A stretch of 64,000 bases of DNA from Cricetomys ansorgei (lineage: Eukaryota > Chordata > Mammalia > Rodentia > Nesomyidae). The notes under the pieces are model-generated. The model saw only the letters and a list, made by a program, of their open reading frames with translations. It was not told where the DNA came from and made no database searches. Shown here in pieces: positions 1-12,480 of the stretch. A program made the translations under genes and the position numbers. The stretch lies in assembly GCA_026225945.1 (NCBI GenBank), contig JAMJFZ010003163.1, forward strand, positions 18,412,501 through 18,476,500, read 5' to 3'. Position 1 is the stretch's first letter; each line of letters begins with the position of its first letter.

Positions 1-55
1 TCTTCCTACCTCCCAATAACCCAGGATTACAAACACAACTACCACACCCAGATTG
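1..55 (-). mobile_element. B1-like SINE fragment, minus strand
   Basis: CTCCCA, GGATTACA and CCACACCCAG occur in the order of a reversed B1/Alu head. It is cut by the left edge of the window and is diverged. Confidence 0.5.
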
Positions 56-64
56 AAGATGGGG

Positions 65-1309
65 TCTTGAGACGGTTTGTACTCTGCTGCTTTTGCAGAG
101 TCCAGACCATCTTTGGGCCCGCGGGCAAACAGGGGCTGCATCTCACAGAAAACAAACACTGTTTGTAAAGCTGCAAGCCTGGGCTATGTCCCGTGGCAGC
201 CACCTTCAAGGCCCTTGTTTCTGAGCAGCTTCTGTCCCCTTATTTAAGTGTTAATTATACATATGTAGCTCTCGAGCAACATAGGAATTTGGTTTATTAT
301 GTTAGAAAACATTTGGATGAAACTGATGCTGAACACTTAAAATTCCTAGTGTGGCTTCTGCCATAGCGTTTGTAGACATCAGTTGCTTATACATTTTTGT
401 TAGAAGGAAGTGTCCAAGAAATGAGTGTGATTGACACTTGCCCAGAACATGAGCATCGCATGTTTCCAATACCATCCCAAGCAGGTGGTGATTCCCACGT
501 GGGTTTGCCAAACCTCAGGAGCTACTCATGTACTTCACCCTGCAGCAGGCCCAGCTCGGGCCATGTTGGTCCTCTTCATATGATGCCAGTGCCCCTCCTT
601 GTGGCCTGATCACTGATCACAGCACAGCAGATGAGCTGGCTCTGGGCTACCAGGCTCGGAAGGTTCACTGCAGGCAAGCAAGAAAACTGTTCGGTGAAGA
701 CACCAGTATTCGACTAGGCTGAGTCCTCAACGCTCCTCCCGTGATCCTGACCCTCCTCCACCGTGAGAAAGTATGAGCTCGTCCTGTCCTCTTCCCTTGG
801 TAAAAAACTTGTGTTGGCTGTTCGCAGTGCTCCTAAGTGGAGCTTTCCCTGCAGGCTTGTCTGCAGGTCACCTTTCCTACACCCCTCCTCAGGACTGCCA
901 TCGTTGGCACCTGAGCAGTTGGTTCATGTATCATTTGCCTAACGTCTGTCTTTCCTACCAGACGGGGAGACCCCTGAGGGCCGGAACCAGACCCATTATA
1001 TTTAGATCCATTTTATTCACCATTACACACCAGCACAAAATCTGGCACATAGTAAACATTTTACAAACATCATATGAGAAATATTTGCTTTAAAATGCAG
1101 AGATCAAGTTAACTGAAAGGCAATTTGAGCTGCTTTTAAATTTACTCAAGTGCTTCTACATGCATTTACCTGTATTAGCTGCTTTTCTCCCTGCTAGGAC
1201 AAGATACCTGGGCAGTAGTGAGACTAGTGAGGTCAGTTGGCTATTTCCCTTTGTTTTTCAGGGTATCCCCACAGCAAACTGTGGTGGCCAGACCACCAAG
1301 CAGTTATAC
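65..1309. other. Unique intergenic DNA, no gene seen
   Basis: Short open frames only, without splice or promoter support. No repeat family recognised. Confidence 0.5.
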
Positions 1310-1529
1310 CGGTGGCTCTCAACCTGTGGGTCACGGCAATTTTGGGGGTCTAAGGACCCTTTCGTGGGGGTCACCTAAGACCATCTGCATAGCAGGTATT
1401 TGCATTACGATTCATAACAGTAGCAAAATTAGTTATGAAATAGCAACAAAAATAATCTCATGGTTGGAGGTCACACAACATGAGGACTGCGTTAAAGGGC
1501 GGGAGCACTAGGAGAGTTGAGAACCACTG
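1310..1529 (+). mobile_element. URR1-type hAT DNA transposon remnant (copy 1)
   Basis: Terminal inverted repeats GTGGCTCTCAACCTG (left) and GTTGAGAACCACTG (right) bracket 220 bases that include TTCATAACAGTAGCAAAATT. This is the non-autonomous rodent URR1 family of hAT-Charlie elements. No transposase is encoded. The flanking 8-base duplication is no longer readable. Confidence 0.8.
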
Positions 1530-1743
1530 GCTTACGTGGTAAGGTTCCATCCTTTTATTTTGCTCTACATTTTTAGTAATTCTTTTTTTCAACTTTTTCG
1601 GTGCTTTATAAATAGAAAAATATCTACATGATGGCAAAGTCAAATCTCTAAAGCAAGGTATTGATATAGCTGAGGTCTAGCATTCCCTCAACTTTTCCTA
1701 TAAATAGTCATTTTAAAATATGATTTAATCTTTTACTTCTTGT

Positions 1744-1915
1744 GCCAGGTGTGGTGGTACACACTAGAAGTCTAGTGACACTGGTGCTCGTAATCCCAGC
1801 ATCCAGAAGACAGGGGCAGGAGGATCAAGAGTCCCAGGTCAGGTCATAGTGAGTTTGAGCTAGTCTGGGCTACATGAGACCCTGTCTCAAAAAAAAGAAG
1901 AAAAAGAAAAAAAAA
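1744..1915 (+). mobile_element. B1-like SINE
   Basis: Starts GCCAGGTGTGGTGG, contains TAATCCCAGCAT and GAGTTTGAGC, and ends CTGTCTC plus an A-rich tail with G interruptions. An extra stretch of about 20 bases lies near 1768-1788. Confidence 0.75.
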
Positions 1916-2734
1916 GTGACTAGTTGCCCTGACTTCCACTTTAATTGCATCTAGTCTTAACTAGCTTACATTTAAATAAGAGCACACTGCTACTGTGTTG
2001 GGCCACTTTACCACTGTGCACTGGTGCTTCGTAAACATGACTGTCCAAGTGGCAAAGAGTTATTCAAGTCTTTGCTGCAGTTGTCATTTAAACCCAAATG
2101 TACAACCTGTTTCCAGGATTCCAAGAAATGGTTCAAACCTGTGAGAGAGTCCCCTCAACAGTGTCATCCATAATCCAGGAATTAGACCTCTCTAACCTCC
2201 AACAGGACACACACTGGAGGACCTCTGCCCACATAGGTGTGCTTCTTTCTGTTGGAGGAAATGAAGGAACAAGATGTTCTGACTTCATTTGTCCTTGTTA
2301 AAGAGCATAGTTGTGTAGTGTTAAAATTGTTGAAAGTTAATCACCAGAGCTAAAGAATAGCACTGCAGGCTCTGCTGAAAATTCCGTTATGTTTCTATTG
2401 ACTTTTAAACTACAATTTTTTTTTTTTAGAAATTGAAAAGCATATAAATTCATTTTTAAATAAGAGGGAAAGCCAATAAGATAAATTCTCAACACCCAGA
2501 ATTAATGACTGGCATATTCTTCCTTATGTATATTTTTTTTAAAAAGTCTTTTTCTGTGTATTTTTATTTTTAAATTATACACGTGATAATGAATACTTTT
2601 TTTTTCTTTTCAAAAAAGCACGCTATTAAGACAACTATCCTCTGTGAATCCCTCCAAACACAACCTCTTCCTTTATAAGTAAGCAGTGTTGTGATCTAAG
2701 TAATTCTTGCATGCGTATGTGCATTTGCTCAGAA

Positions 2735-2875
2735 AGGCGTGGTGAGTGGGGCTTAATGGTGCAAGCCTGGAAAACCGGCACTCGGGGAGTGGAAGTAGAA
2801 TTGGGAGTGCAAAATCATCCTTAGCTGCTTACAAGTTCAAGGCCAACCTGGGCTAAATAAACCCTGTCGTAGAGT
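2735..2875 (+). mobile_element. Diverged B1-like SINE
   Basis: GGTGCAAGCCTGG, CAAGTTCAAGGCCAACCTGG and AACCCTGTC occur in B1 order. It sits inside the L1M remnant. Confidence 0.6.
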
Positions 2876-2943
2876 GAGGGGGGGAAGAGAGGAGAAAGGA
2901 AAGAAAAGAAGGAAGGAAGGAGAGGAAGAAGGAAGACGAGAGG
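2876..2943 (+). repeat. Polypurine (GGAA)n-type tract
   Basis: AG-only run following the B1, grown from its A-rich tail. Confidence 0.85.
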
Positions 2944-3330
2944 TGATGTTTTGCTCTGTGTGTGAATACCAACACTATTCATTTTATAATGTTTCCACTC
3001 ATTACTTATGACTTCTGTACATATTGATGTACAAGTCATGAAACATCAGTTTCATGCTGATGAATATTTAGGGTGTGCCCAGTTTTTTGAGCTTATTATG
3101 ATAAGGGAATACATCTTCCAGTGCATCTATACAGATATTCCTCTGGGAAGATAACTTTGTGGAACAGAATGTGGTCATCTCCCATGACCCAGGGCACTAA
3201 CAAACATCTGGTGTACCAACCAGTGTACGGGGTTTTCACCCTGCCTTCTACCAACACCAATAGCTCCTCCTGGCTAACTGTGAATATTGACCTAGCTGAA
3301 GCAGGTGGCTTATGGTTTCTGTGAGTGTTC

Positions 3331-4034
3331 CCTATTTATTAATGAAGTCCTTTGCTCTTTATTGGGCAGCAAGACATCTGAATTTTCAGGTTTTGTGAAA
3401 TTCTTGAACATGTCACTACCCCTGTGGAACTGAGCGGTCTGTGTGATTGGTCTGTGAGATTCCATATAACCTGTGCTCTGTACTCTTGTTCGTCAGCTAT
3501 GTGGCAAATGTTTACCCCTTATTTGCAGCCGACTTTAACCTTTCTGTGGTGTATTATGTCATATGAAGTTTTGTGCTTTAGAATCTCATGGTGGCTTCTA
3601 AGACATCTCTCCTTGTTGAACTGATTACAAGTATTACAGAATCTTCTAGAAGAGGTGGGACTAACTTATGGCTTCCTGATTTATTGGTTGATTGCCATTT
3701 CGGAAAGGAAGAGTGTTTCCCTCATGCACATTTATAGCATTTTCCTTAAGGAACAAAGTTCATTTTTATGTCGTTGTGAAATGTGCTGTGGAGGGAATGA
3801 TTTTTTGATATCAAATAATAAAATATTGACAATGGTAAAAGCCTTATAATAGATTTTAAAGCAAGAATTGATTTTGCTTTTCATTGCATGCTCTCTGAAG
3901 TTGTTTGTTCATGGTTCTTCCTCTCGGATTTCTTTTATAAGTTATTGGGTTCTGGTATCTATAATTACACCGAAAACAAATTTCATATGTTTGAAAGTAT
4001 TTTAAATACCATCTCTCTTCGGACTGAAATTACA
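3331..4034. other. Unclassified intergenic DNA
   Basis: AT-rich and without a supportable gene. Parts may be further worn L1M, but I could not confirm this. Confidence 0.4.
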
Positions 4035-4235
4035 GCAGACTAGAGTCACATTACCAACTCTGAATCCCAGTTCTGCTGCCTGCCAAGTGGAAGCCGGCAA
4101 GCCGCTTTAACTTGTTTGTTGGTTTCCTTATCTGTAAGATGGCAGTAATAGTGCAGACCCCATGGGACTGCTTCCGCAGCTAAAGGAGCTGTGACTCATC
4201 AGAGTGTCCTAAGCAGTGCCTCAGAACAGAAGCAG
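4035..4235 (+). mobile_element. MIR SINE
   Basis: TCCCAGTTCTGCTGCCTGCC, TTTCCTTATCTGTAAGATGG and AGCAGTGCCTCAGAAC occur in MIR order. Confidence 0.65.
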
Positions 4236-4555
4236 CACACCAAGAAGGCAACAGTGTTTGCCCATCCAGTGTCTTCAGAATCTCAGAAATGAGAAGAAAC
4301 AAACTCAATGCCCTCTGGAAAGTGTATTTTAGTTAAGGTGCAAATGCCATTACTGATTGTCCTTTTATACCATCAGTGATTCTGGAAAATCAACCGCAAG
4401 GAAAATCAGCACTGCTGTGTACAGTTGACCCATGCATGGATGTCTTTCACAGATAGATCCCCATTGCACACTTCCAGCCACTCAAGCTCAGTACTTTCAA
4501 ACATCATAAATGGAAAAAATAAATGGAAAAAGAACAAAAGCCCTGGGGAAGGGAT

Positions 4556-4776
4556 GTGTGTCGTGTCTGTGTGTCTGTGTGTGTGGTGTGACTGTGTGTG
4601 TTGTGTGTGTGTGTGTGTGTGGTGTGTCTCTGTGTGTGGTGTGTTTCTGTGTGTGTCTATGTGTGGTATGTCTTTGTGTGTCGTGTGTGTTTGTGTGTGG
4701 TGTGTTTCTGTGTGTGTCTATGTGTGGTGTGTCTGTGTATGTGTGGTGTGGTGTATCTGTGTGTGTGTGTGTGTGT
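4556..4776 (+). repeat. Imperfect (TG)n array
   Basis: TG repeats broken by TGTC, TGGT and TATG variants. Several frames stay open through it and give Cys/Val-rich translations that are not genes. Confidence 0.9.
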
Positions 4777-4780
4777 AGAA

Positions 4781-4820
4781 AGACAGAGATAGAGAATGAG
4801 AGAGAGAGAGAGAGAGAGAT
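4781..4820 (+). repeat. (GA)n tract
   Basis: GAGA run directly after the TG array, forming a compound microsatellite. Confidence 0.9.
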
Positions 4821-5024
4821 CTAAAAAATACAGCCCTACACACGTGATTATATTGTGTAGCTGGCTGAGTAAGATGTATTTGGCTTCATCTCGCCCATTA
4901 GTCTACAAGCTCTGTGGAGGCCCAGGCAGTATATGCATTTAGCATCAGTTTGGTGGCCATCCTTTTCTTGTTCTTTGTTAACTGACAGCTAATAATTGTT
5001 TAGCTTATATATTTGTGATAGATT

Positions 5025-5715
5025 GTGATGTTTTTACATTGTCAGTAATTAAATCACAGTAACAAATGTATTGCCTCCTGTACTTATTTTTTATGGTTTA
5101 AAACTATTTTAAATTCACCTTTTATCAACTTTTGAATATACTATCCCCTATCAGTTCAGTTCTTATTCTGTGCAACAGTATGCGGAAAGCATTCCTCCTT
5201 GCTGAAATCTGGTAGCTTTTGCTCAATACTTCCCTTTGTCTCTGCTCCACTACCTGGGACTCTGGTTTCCACCATTTTGCTCTTCTTCTGAGTTCAGTAT
5301 CTTTTTGGTTTCACATAAACATGATCATACAGTACTTGCTCTTCTGCGCCTCGTTTATATCACTTAACACAGTATCTTCCGGGCTCATCCATTCAGTCAC
5401 AAATGACAGGATTTCCTCCCTTTAAAGGCTGAGTCAAGCCTATTGTGTGTGTGCACCATTTCTTTATCCACTCAGTTGCTGATGGATGGATGGATGCAGG
5501 TTGCTTCCGTATCTCGGTTCTTGCAGACGATGCTGCAGTGGTCATGGGTTGCAAATTCCTTAACAAAACAATGGAGTTGCTGGATCGTTCAGTGTTATCT
5601 TCCATAATGGTTGTACTAATTCACATTCACACCCCAATAGTGAGCAAAGGTCCCTTTTACTACAACCTCACTAACATCTTTCTTTGTGCACTATCCATTC
5701 CAATAGAGAAAGGGG
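5025..5715 (-). mobile_element. Ancient L1M 3' region, minus strand
   Basis: Reversed L1 wording is clear at 5330-5700: the ACTTAACACAGTATCTTCC block, CTTTATCCACTCAGTTGCTG and TTCCATAATGGTTGTACTAA. Ancient and non-coding. Confidence 0.75.
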
Positions 5716-6073
5716 TCCCTTAGCTGTTACCAAACAGCTTGTCATTTGTTTTGCACAGTTCCTGGCTAGAGGGTACCTGGAGCCCTGCATGAGGCTTCTC
5801 TTCTGCCAGCTCAGTCAGGCATTGGACTCAGAGTGGGAAGCCAAGTGTGAGAGTCAGAGAACTCCCCAGCTTCCACTTCTATTTCTTCAAGAAGCCATCA
5901 TTCAAGATGGGGTGCAGTTACCATCTATAGTAATACAGAAGGAGGATCATGGGAATGGAGTCTGGAGTCATCTCCAGAATTATTTTGACCATCACAGCTA
6001 CATTAGAACAAAGACCAGTACATACAAGAGGACCCAAACCACACTTTCCTTGTCTTGATCCATCATCCTAGAG

Positions 6074-6252
6074 CAGTGTTTCTCAACCTGTGGGTCGCCC
6101 AAGATCATCTGCATATCAGATATTTACATTACAATTCATAACAGTAACAAAATTACAGTTATGAAGTAGCAATAAAAATAATTTTATGGTTGGGGGGTCA
6201 CCACAACAGAAGGAGCTGTATTAAAGGCTATTAGGGAGGTTGAGAACCACTG
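6074..6252 (+). mobile_element. URR1-type hAT DNA transposon remnant (copy 2), internally deleted
   Basis: CAGTGTTTCTCAACCTG and GTTGAGAACCACTG form the ends. Flanks TCCTAGAG (6066-6073) and CCCTCGAG (6253-6260) match at 6 of 8 bases, fitting the 8-base hAT duplication. Compared with copy 1 at 1310-1529 it lacks 41 bases between two GGGTC(A/G) repeats. Confidence 0.85.
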
Positions 6253-6260
6253 CCCTCGAG

Positions 6261-7074
6261 CAAGCACACTCCTGCCCCAGCTTCTCTCCACAGCGAGGAG
6301 CCAGTTCTAAGGTGTGATGATTCAGAACTGCCTACCATGCACTGGTGGCTGAGTTGGAAGCATTGCTCAAGAGGTAACCACTGGCTGTTTCCTCTCACCA
6401 CAAACCACCTGGCCTGCCAAACAATAGCCTGCAGGCCTAACAGGTAAAGGAGTCGGTAAGCAGGGCAGAGCAGACCTGCTGTTGGGGCCTACTGCTTTGT
6501 GGGCAGGATCCAGCCCTATTCTCTGCCTGTGCCAGGCTGTCTGTCCTGTCTACTCGCCATCTTTGAACTAACAGGACTTCAGCTGTACATGTGTTGGTGT
6601 GCAGGATGCTTCCCCAAGGGGACTGGCTCTTCACTGACACCTCTTTGCCAGTCATAGGTAAAATAAGGCCTTTCTGTTAAAGGGAAGGTGGTGGCTAATT
6701 TTCTATAAGAGCAGTAAAGTTGAGAAGACCTTCCCCAGAAAGAGAAAAACTAACGAAGCCCAGGGACAGGAGCTGTATTCCTTCTTACAGTATTTGTTAT
6801 CCCCACCCCCACCCGCAGCCCTGCTGCCTTGCCATACCCCAGCGTGAAGGAACTAGGCAAGCTACCAGTACTTCAGATCTCAAGAACCTCAATTTTCATC
6901 CTTATCAGTGTCTTTTTAAATGAATAATACGGTGACCTTCAGCTGTGTCCTCCATTATGTGAGGTTGATTCACAGAGACCGCTCGGCTTTCTTAAATTAA
7001 GGCAGCTGCTGTCTGTATTCCGTTCAGCTCCAGCATTAGTGTTGTCCCAAGTGTGACATTTATGCTCTTTCGCT
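6261..7074. other. Unique intergenic DNA, no gene seen
   Basis: Includes a C-rich run near 6792-6812. No repeat or exon recognised. Confidence 0.45.
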
Positions 7075-7470
7075 TCTTCCTTATAAATAAATATCAAAGG
7101 AGGAAGACCAGTGTGAACTCCACAAGGAAAAATAAACCACAATAATACGCCATTGATTTTGTACAGAATGTCTAAGTGTGTTTTTATGATTGTATATGTG
7201 TATAGCTTTTTCACACAAGTGACATGAATTCTGGGCAATTAAAAAGGACATGAATTTCAAGGCATTTAGGAAGAAAATCTGCTCGCTAACGGCTGTGCAT
7301 TTTAGCAAGTTGGAGCTCCTGATGAAAACTGGAGGTTTCAGACCTCCACCTTAAGAAATGAGAGTTACTGCCATTTTGTATTGTTTTGTAATATGATTAC
7401 CCTGAGACGACACTTTGGAACTTTGTTTTGGCTGCTAACATAGCTTAACAATTTAATCAGGAGCAGATAA
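7075..7470. promoter_or_regulatory. Candidate conserved non-coding element
   Basis: Non-repetitive, AT-rich DNA with clustered motif-like words: AACCACAATAAT, CCATTGATTT, GGCAATTAAAAAGG, AACAATTTAATCAGG and GCAGATAAAGG (GATA-like). This composition is typical of deeply conserved developmental enhancers; conservation itself cannot be seen here. Confidence 0.3.
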
Positions 7471-8019
7471 AGGGTCATTCTCCTGTGTGTATTCTCCTAT
7501 GAGTTCCCTCCCACCAAGATTCCCAGACTTCAGCTTGAGTCCCATGAGTTGGGGCTCAACCTTTTCCCATGTGGAAAGAGGGAGGCATATCCCCCCTGCC
7601 CTCAGAAGTGGGGGATACCCGTGAGCCCCTCAGAGTTGCCAAAGACTGTACAGAGGAGAGTCCCACGCCAGCTGCCTTCCAAAGATGACTTTGGGACAGT
7701 CATCGTCCTTAGGACTTCAGCGAGGTAATAGACCCTGCACCACTGGCCACGCTCTGTCCCTTCTTTCTGCCCTTCTTAGAGCCCTCATGCTGTTCCCTTT
7801 AACTTGCTGGTGTGTGGCTTAAATTACTCAATAACACATAAATGTCAGCCCCTTGAAAAATGACTAAAGCATTACTGAGAACTTAGTCGCTCTGGACTCC
7901 TCCCCAAGACAAATTCCTATTTCCTCTCCTCTCCTTATCATTCGCCCTTTCAGTGATCACTATTTGTACCTTCTCAGACACTCTTCATACATTCAAGCAC
8001 AGGGTAAAAATCAATAGCA

Positions 8020-8560
8020 CCGGGCAGCAAGATAGAATTGTTCTTAAAAGGTTCCATCCCCGTTATCTGAATAATCTTTGAGTCTATTTCTGCATCTGGC
8101 TTTTTTCATTCCTTCCATGGTGATCTGCCCAAATCCACTGCATTCGTATTCATTCTTACGGTGTGCCTATGCTGCAGTTTGCTTAGCTTCTCTCCCACTC
8201 CAGGGCATTTGTTCTCCCAGTTTTCTGCTGTTAAGAACCCCTGAAGTCTGTGACTATCTTGGGCGCATGAGTGTTTCTCTGGGTGTATTCCACCCACCGG
8301 TGGAGTTGCTGGGTCATAGAATATGCATATTTTACCATATAAGAAAGAGACAGCTATGTTAAACTGCTCTCCAAAATGGATCTAAGTATATCCCCACCTG
8401 CATGGAGTACAATCCCCACCTGTTTTCCTGCATCCTCACCAACCCTAATATTATTAGACACTGAAATGTCTATTCCTTTCATATGTGCCAGACAGCCTCT
8501 CATTACTTTTGTATACATTTCTCTTACCACTAAGGTCTCCATGTCTATCAGCTGTTGGTG
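8020..8560 (-). mobile_element. Ancient L1M/L1ME 3' region, minus strand
   Basis: GGAGTTGCTGGGTCATAGAA, CTGCTCTCCAAAATGGAT and CATCCTCACCAACCCT occur in the order of a reversed old L1. Confidence 0.7.
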
Positions 8561-8639
8561 TTTCCTTCCTATGGTGTGCCTATCCAAACACTCTGCCTAT
8601 TTTTCTATTGGGATGTTTGTTCTATTGATCTACAGAAAT

Positions 8640-8641
<2 letters not shown>

Positions 8642-8692
<51 letters not shown>
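8642..8692 (+). repeat. (TG)25 microsatellite
   Basis: Uninterrupted TG run of about 51 bases, likely polymorphic. Confidence 0.95.
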
Positions 8693-8693
<1 letters not shown>

Positions 8694-10387
8694 GGAGCAT
8701 ATGTGAGGTGTGAGTGTGTGGTATGGTTGGTATGAGAGTGTTTGTGTGACCTGTGTACACAACACTGTGATTCCACGTCTGCTGGGCATGTCCCAACCTC
8801 CCAGATCATGGCTTGTATTTTAAATTCATTTATTGTATCTTTTGTCCCCATTGTGTTTGGCCTGGGTTTATTATCCCCACGCTTAGTCTCTTACCCACAT
8901 GGCCTTGTGACCCAAAGGGCACTGTGATTATTTCACATATAGCGTACATGAGTGATGTTTCCAAATGGTTGTGCTCCTTTGACACTTAGAGCTGAGACCA
9001 CAGTGACTGAGTCCTGGGACCATCTCATGCAGACATGGAATGTGTCTGTCACCAACACCTGTTTCCCCAGCCCAGTGGCAGAACAGACTGGCATTGTGTA
9101 AGACTCCCCATGCTGTGATAGGGGACAACTAATATAAACAACCGAACAGAGGAATGTTCCTTTTACTCATGATTTCAGAGAATTCAGACCATAGTCCTTG
9201 GCTCTTTGACTCTGGGCCTATAGAGAGACAGAACATGGTGGCCACAGGAGCATGTGCAGGAGAGCAGCTCAAGAGTAAGAAAGACATAGAATAGATCAGG
9301 TACCTTAAAAGGGCCACCCTCGGTGGCCTACTTAGGCTCCTGCATCTTAACATTTCTGGAATTTTCTCAAACACCACCAGCAGCAGGAGACTAGGCATTT
9401 AGCACATAAGTCTGAAAAGGACATTTCATATTCAAGTCACAGGAGTGTCAAACTCTTCTTCTGTGTGTCTGGGTTGCAGGCTAGAAGTCTGTAGGAAGGG
9501 TATGTGGAAATAATTCATGCATTCATTATACACAGGAGGGGTTTGTACATACATGGGTGTGTGTGTAATTGGGAAGGAAAAACCTAGCTCAGCAATTTCC
9601 CTGCTGTCTACTTTTCAGAAACTGCTGCACACTCCCAGGGCTGTTTTCCAGGTTTTATTGTGTACTTTAAATTGGGATATATCTCAACAGTTGCATTTAA
9701 TTGGGTGATTATTAAAAACCATGCGCAAGTTCAGCCTCTCACCCAGAAAATGCTCTGGTGTCCAGCTTGAGGGAGGCCACGCTTCCCTCCACTCTCACTG
9801 ACCTGCCTGGAGCTGCATGGTGGGCATGAGCAAGGACAGAGCTGTGGGTTGGCGTATCCCCACAGGACAGGGGCTTGGGAAGCACTTTAGCAAGGGCTGC
9901 CACTGTAACCCCCCTCCCTCCGCTCATGTTTACTCCGTGTCCCTAAATTACCCACCTTTAACCATAAATTCACTCAAAGGGCAAGTTTAGCCCTTACCAC
10001 CACCACACTTGTCATATGGAGACCACACAGCCGCACAGACGTGCACACAATTACAAGGGTGTGGGGTACCCTGCCCCACCCTGAGCTCTGAGGAAGGGAC
10101 CTTGTTTCAAAGGGATATTGATTAACAAAAGGTGCTGTTACATAACAGCCCACAGAAGGGTTCCAAGAGATCCGAAAAAGGAACCACTTGCTTCCCGACG
10201 GGCTCAGCTGCACGGACTAAAGCCAGGTTGGGAATGCACTCTCCCACACTTGGGAGCACATGGCACAGACAGTGGGTGGAATGTCTGTGGAATCAAGAGT
10301 CCTCAGTTTAGGAATAAGTGCGTGGACATTCTAATCCCACTGACTATTTGCCTGGCAATTCTAACATCAAGTTGTATCTTCCCTACT
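8693..10387. other. Intergenic DNA, no gene seen
   Basis: Short open frames on both strands without exon signals. No repeat confidently recognised. Confidence 0.45.
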
Positions 10388-10420
10388 GTTAGTTAGTGTT
10401 AGTTAGTTAGTTAATGTTAG
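10388..10420 (+). repeat. (TTAG)n short tandem repeat
   Basis: TTAG units with TGTTAG interruptions over about 33 bases. Confidence 0.85.
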
Positions 10421-11612
10421 CTTTTTGTCACTCTGCTTGAGGGAGATTGACTTTAGCTTATGTTTTTAAAGCTCCAGTCCATGGTGAGCCGGCTCCACTG
10501 CCTTCTGCCCTGTGTGAGGTGAGCGTCATCACAGGACACAGGGTATACAGCTCATTGAGTCATTTCATGACAGAGGGAAGGACTGCGGGATCCATACATA
10601 TTTGGGGAATGGGGAAGAAAATAGCTGGCCACAGGCCGTAATGTGTAGCTTAGGCTTCCTGGACATGTGAAAAGTGCAGTGTCCACTCAGTCTGCTTTGG
10701 GCTCTCATGGCGACATGTACCCATCGAATCTTTAAAGCATTTTGAAGTTACTTCGACCAGGTAATGTACATAGGATTTTTAATTATTGACTTCTGCCCAG
10801 GCCCACCTTCTCCTCCTCTGGCCACACTCCCAAAGGCAGCCAGATGTAACCCCTTCTATGTGCAGACCTTCTGCCTTTCAGCCGTACATATCTAAATAAA
10901 ATGCTTAGATTTTTGTTTGGCATCTTCCCACGTCAGATGGGAACTTATACCCCTGCCTCCCATTCCTTCCCCTTCACTGTTTTTCCTGAGACATCTGTCT
11001 GATGCCACTGAAATTCTCAGCCCTTTGTAAGTGATCTGTTTGTTCTCAGGGGCAGGGAGGATTCTGAAGATCCTCTGTGTATGTCTGTGGCTCTGAAATT
11101 ATGCCACAACATGTAAAATTTCATAGCTATTTTTTTTTTGGTGTTTTAAAAAATAACTTGCAATAAATTCTTGCTAATTGGTATCTGTTGATGTGGGTGG
11201 GGAGAAGAAGGTCCCACTGTCTTCTCATGGGTGTTATTTTTGCCTGGAAATCTACACTATTTATACCTTATGGCTCTCTTGCTGATTTTAGGAGAGTTGG
11301 TATGGCACACCTCGCTGGAACTCGCTGCACGTCAGTTGTGCTTCGTGAATCTGTGGGGTTTTACTATTTGGTCACAAATGGAATTTGGGGGCCGTTATTT
11401 TCAAACTTCAAGGAGTTACCTCACAACCCATGCTGCTCTCTGACTTATAAACCCCTCCTCCACCCTTGTGTTTCATTAATTCTTTCTATAATTAGTCTGC
11501 AAGTTCACTGATGTTTCCTTCTGTGATCTCCAATGTAATTTTTTTTTTAATATTGGATGTTACAGTCTTCATCTCTAGTGATTCAGTTTGAGTCTTTAGG
11601 ACTCCCCCACCC

Positions 11613-11614
<2 letters not shown>
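10421..11614. other. Intergenic DNA, no gene seen
   Basis: 10780-11060 has wording reminiscent of a reversed ancient L1, not firm enough to list separately. Otherwise unique. Confidence 0.4.

Positions 11615-11650
<36 letters not shown>
11615..11650 (+). repeat. (GT)n microsatellite
   Basis: About 17 GT units ending in GTGCGCATG. Confidence 0.95.
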
Positions 11651-11652
<2 letters not shown>

Positions 11653-12194
11653 ATGTTCTAAGCATGAAGACTGCAGTTACAGCCTTTTGAGTGTTCACTG
11701 TGATGATTTGGGGTTTTGTTTCTCTTTTTGAAAGCCCCCTCTTTTCTCCTTTCCTCACTTTGCACGGTAATGTTTTCAGCAGGTGCTGACGGCTGCTGTC
11801 CATTATTTAAAAAGACACAACTGCCATGGAACCACTCTTGATGCTTAGCTCACAACTGTAATTATTTATCCAAACTCATTTTCTCTAAGCCGACTTCTCA
11901 AGGAGTAGAAACTGCATCTAGTCAATTGGAAGATCACCGGAGTGCTGAATCAGAACTCAGTAGATGTTCACTGAGTGAATGAGTGAATGGTGCTGCTTTA
12001 TTGGTGATCGAGACTGCAGGTAAAGGTGTGTTTCTTGAAGTGTTTGCAGGGAAGGGCAGCTCACCCTACAGGACACCATTCACTCAGGCTGCAGCTCTTT
12101 GGGAGCTGTTAACATTAGCGCCTGCCCTCCCTCTGTGGCATGGGACACTTCACAAGAACCTTGTGTTGCACCTTGCTCCGTCAGGATCAGTCTG

Positions 12195-12480
12195 AATGTC
12201 ACGTGGGGGAATTTATCCTCGGTGATTTGTCCTGGCTGTTTGCTAATCTGATCTCAGTGTGAAAATTATTGTGGAATGATGGAAAAAATGTCTTTCTAGC
12301 CATCTATCATCTTGTTTCATTTTTGTGTGGTATCAGTTTAATTCTCCAAAAGACCCTTAAGGTCCAGTGTCTAATTATAAAGACAATGGATGCATTTTAA
12401 GGTTGTGTTTCTGCACGATTTTTCCTTTCCCAAAGCATGTAGAATTGTATCATATGTTTACTTAATCTTTCAAAGGTTCA
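12195..12480. promoter_or_regulatory. Candidate conserved non-coding element
   Basis: Unique AT-rich stretch with TCACGTGGGG (E-box), TTTGCTAATCTGAT, GAAAATTATTGTGGAATG and CTAATTATAAAGACAATGG (homeodomain and SOX-like words). Judged by composition only. Confidence 0.25.

Larger units (their letters stand above)
2490..3330 (-). mobile_element. Ancient L1M 3' region, minus strand, split by a B1
   Basis: Stretches at 2490-2720 and 2947-3330 follow the reversed 3' part of old mammalian L1s (for example the AATATTTAGGGTGTGCCCAG block at 3063). Highly diverged; the limits are approximate. Confidence 0.45.

Noticed and set aside
4425..4824. Plus-strand ORFs of 117 and 104 codons, Cys/Val-rich
   Set aside because: Product of an imperfect TG array.
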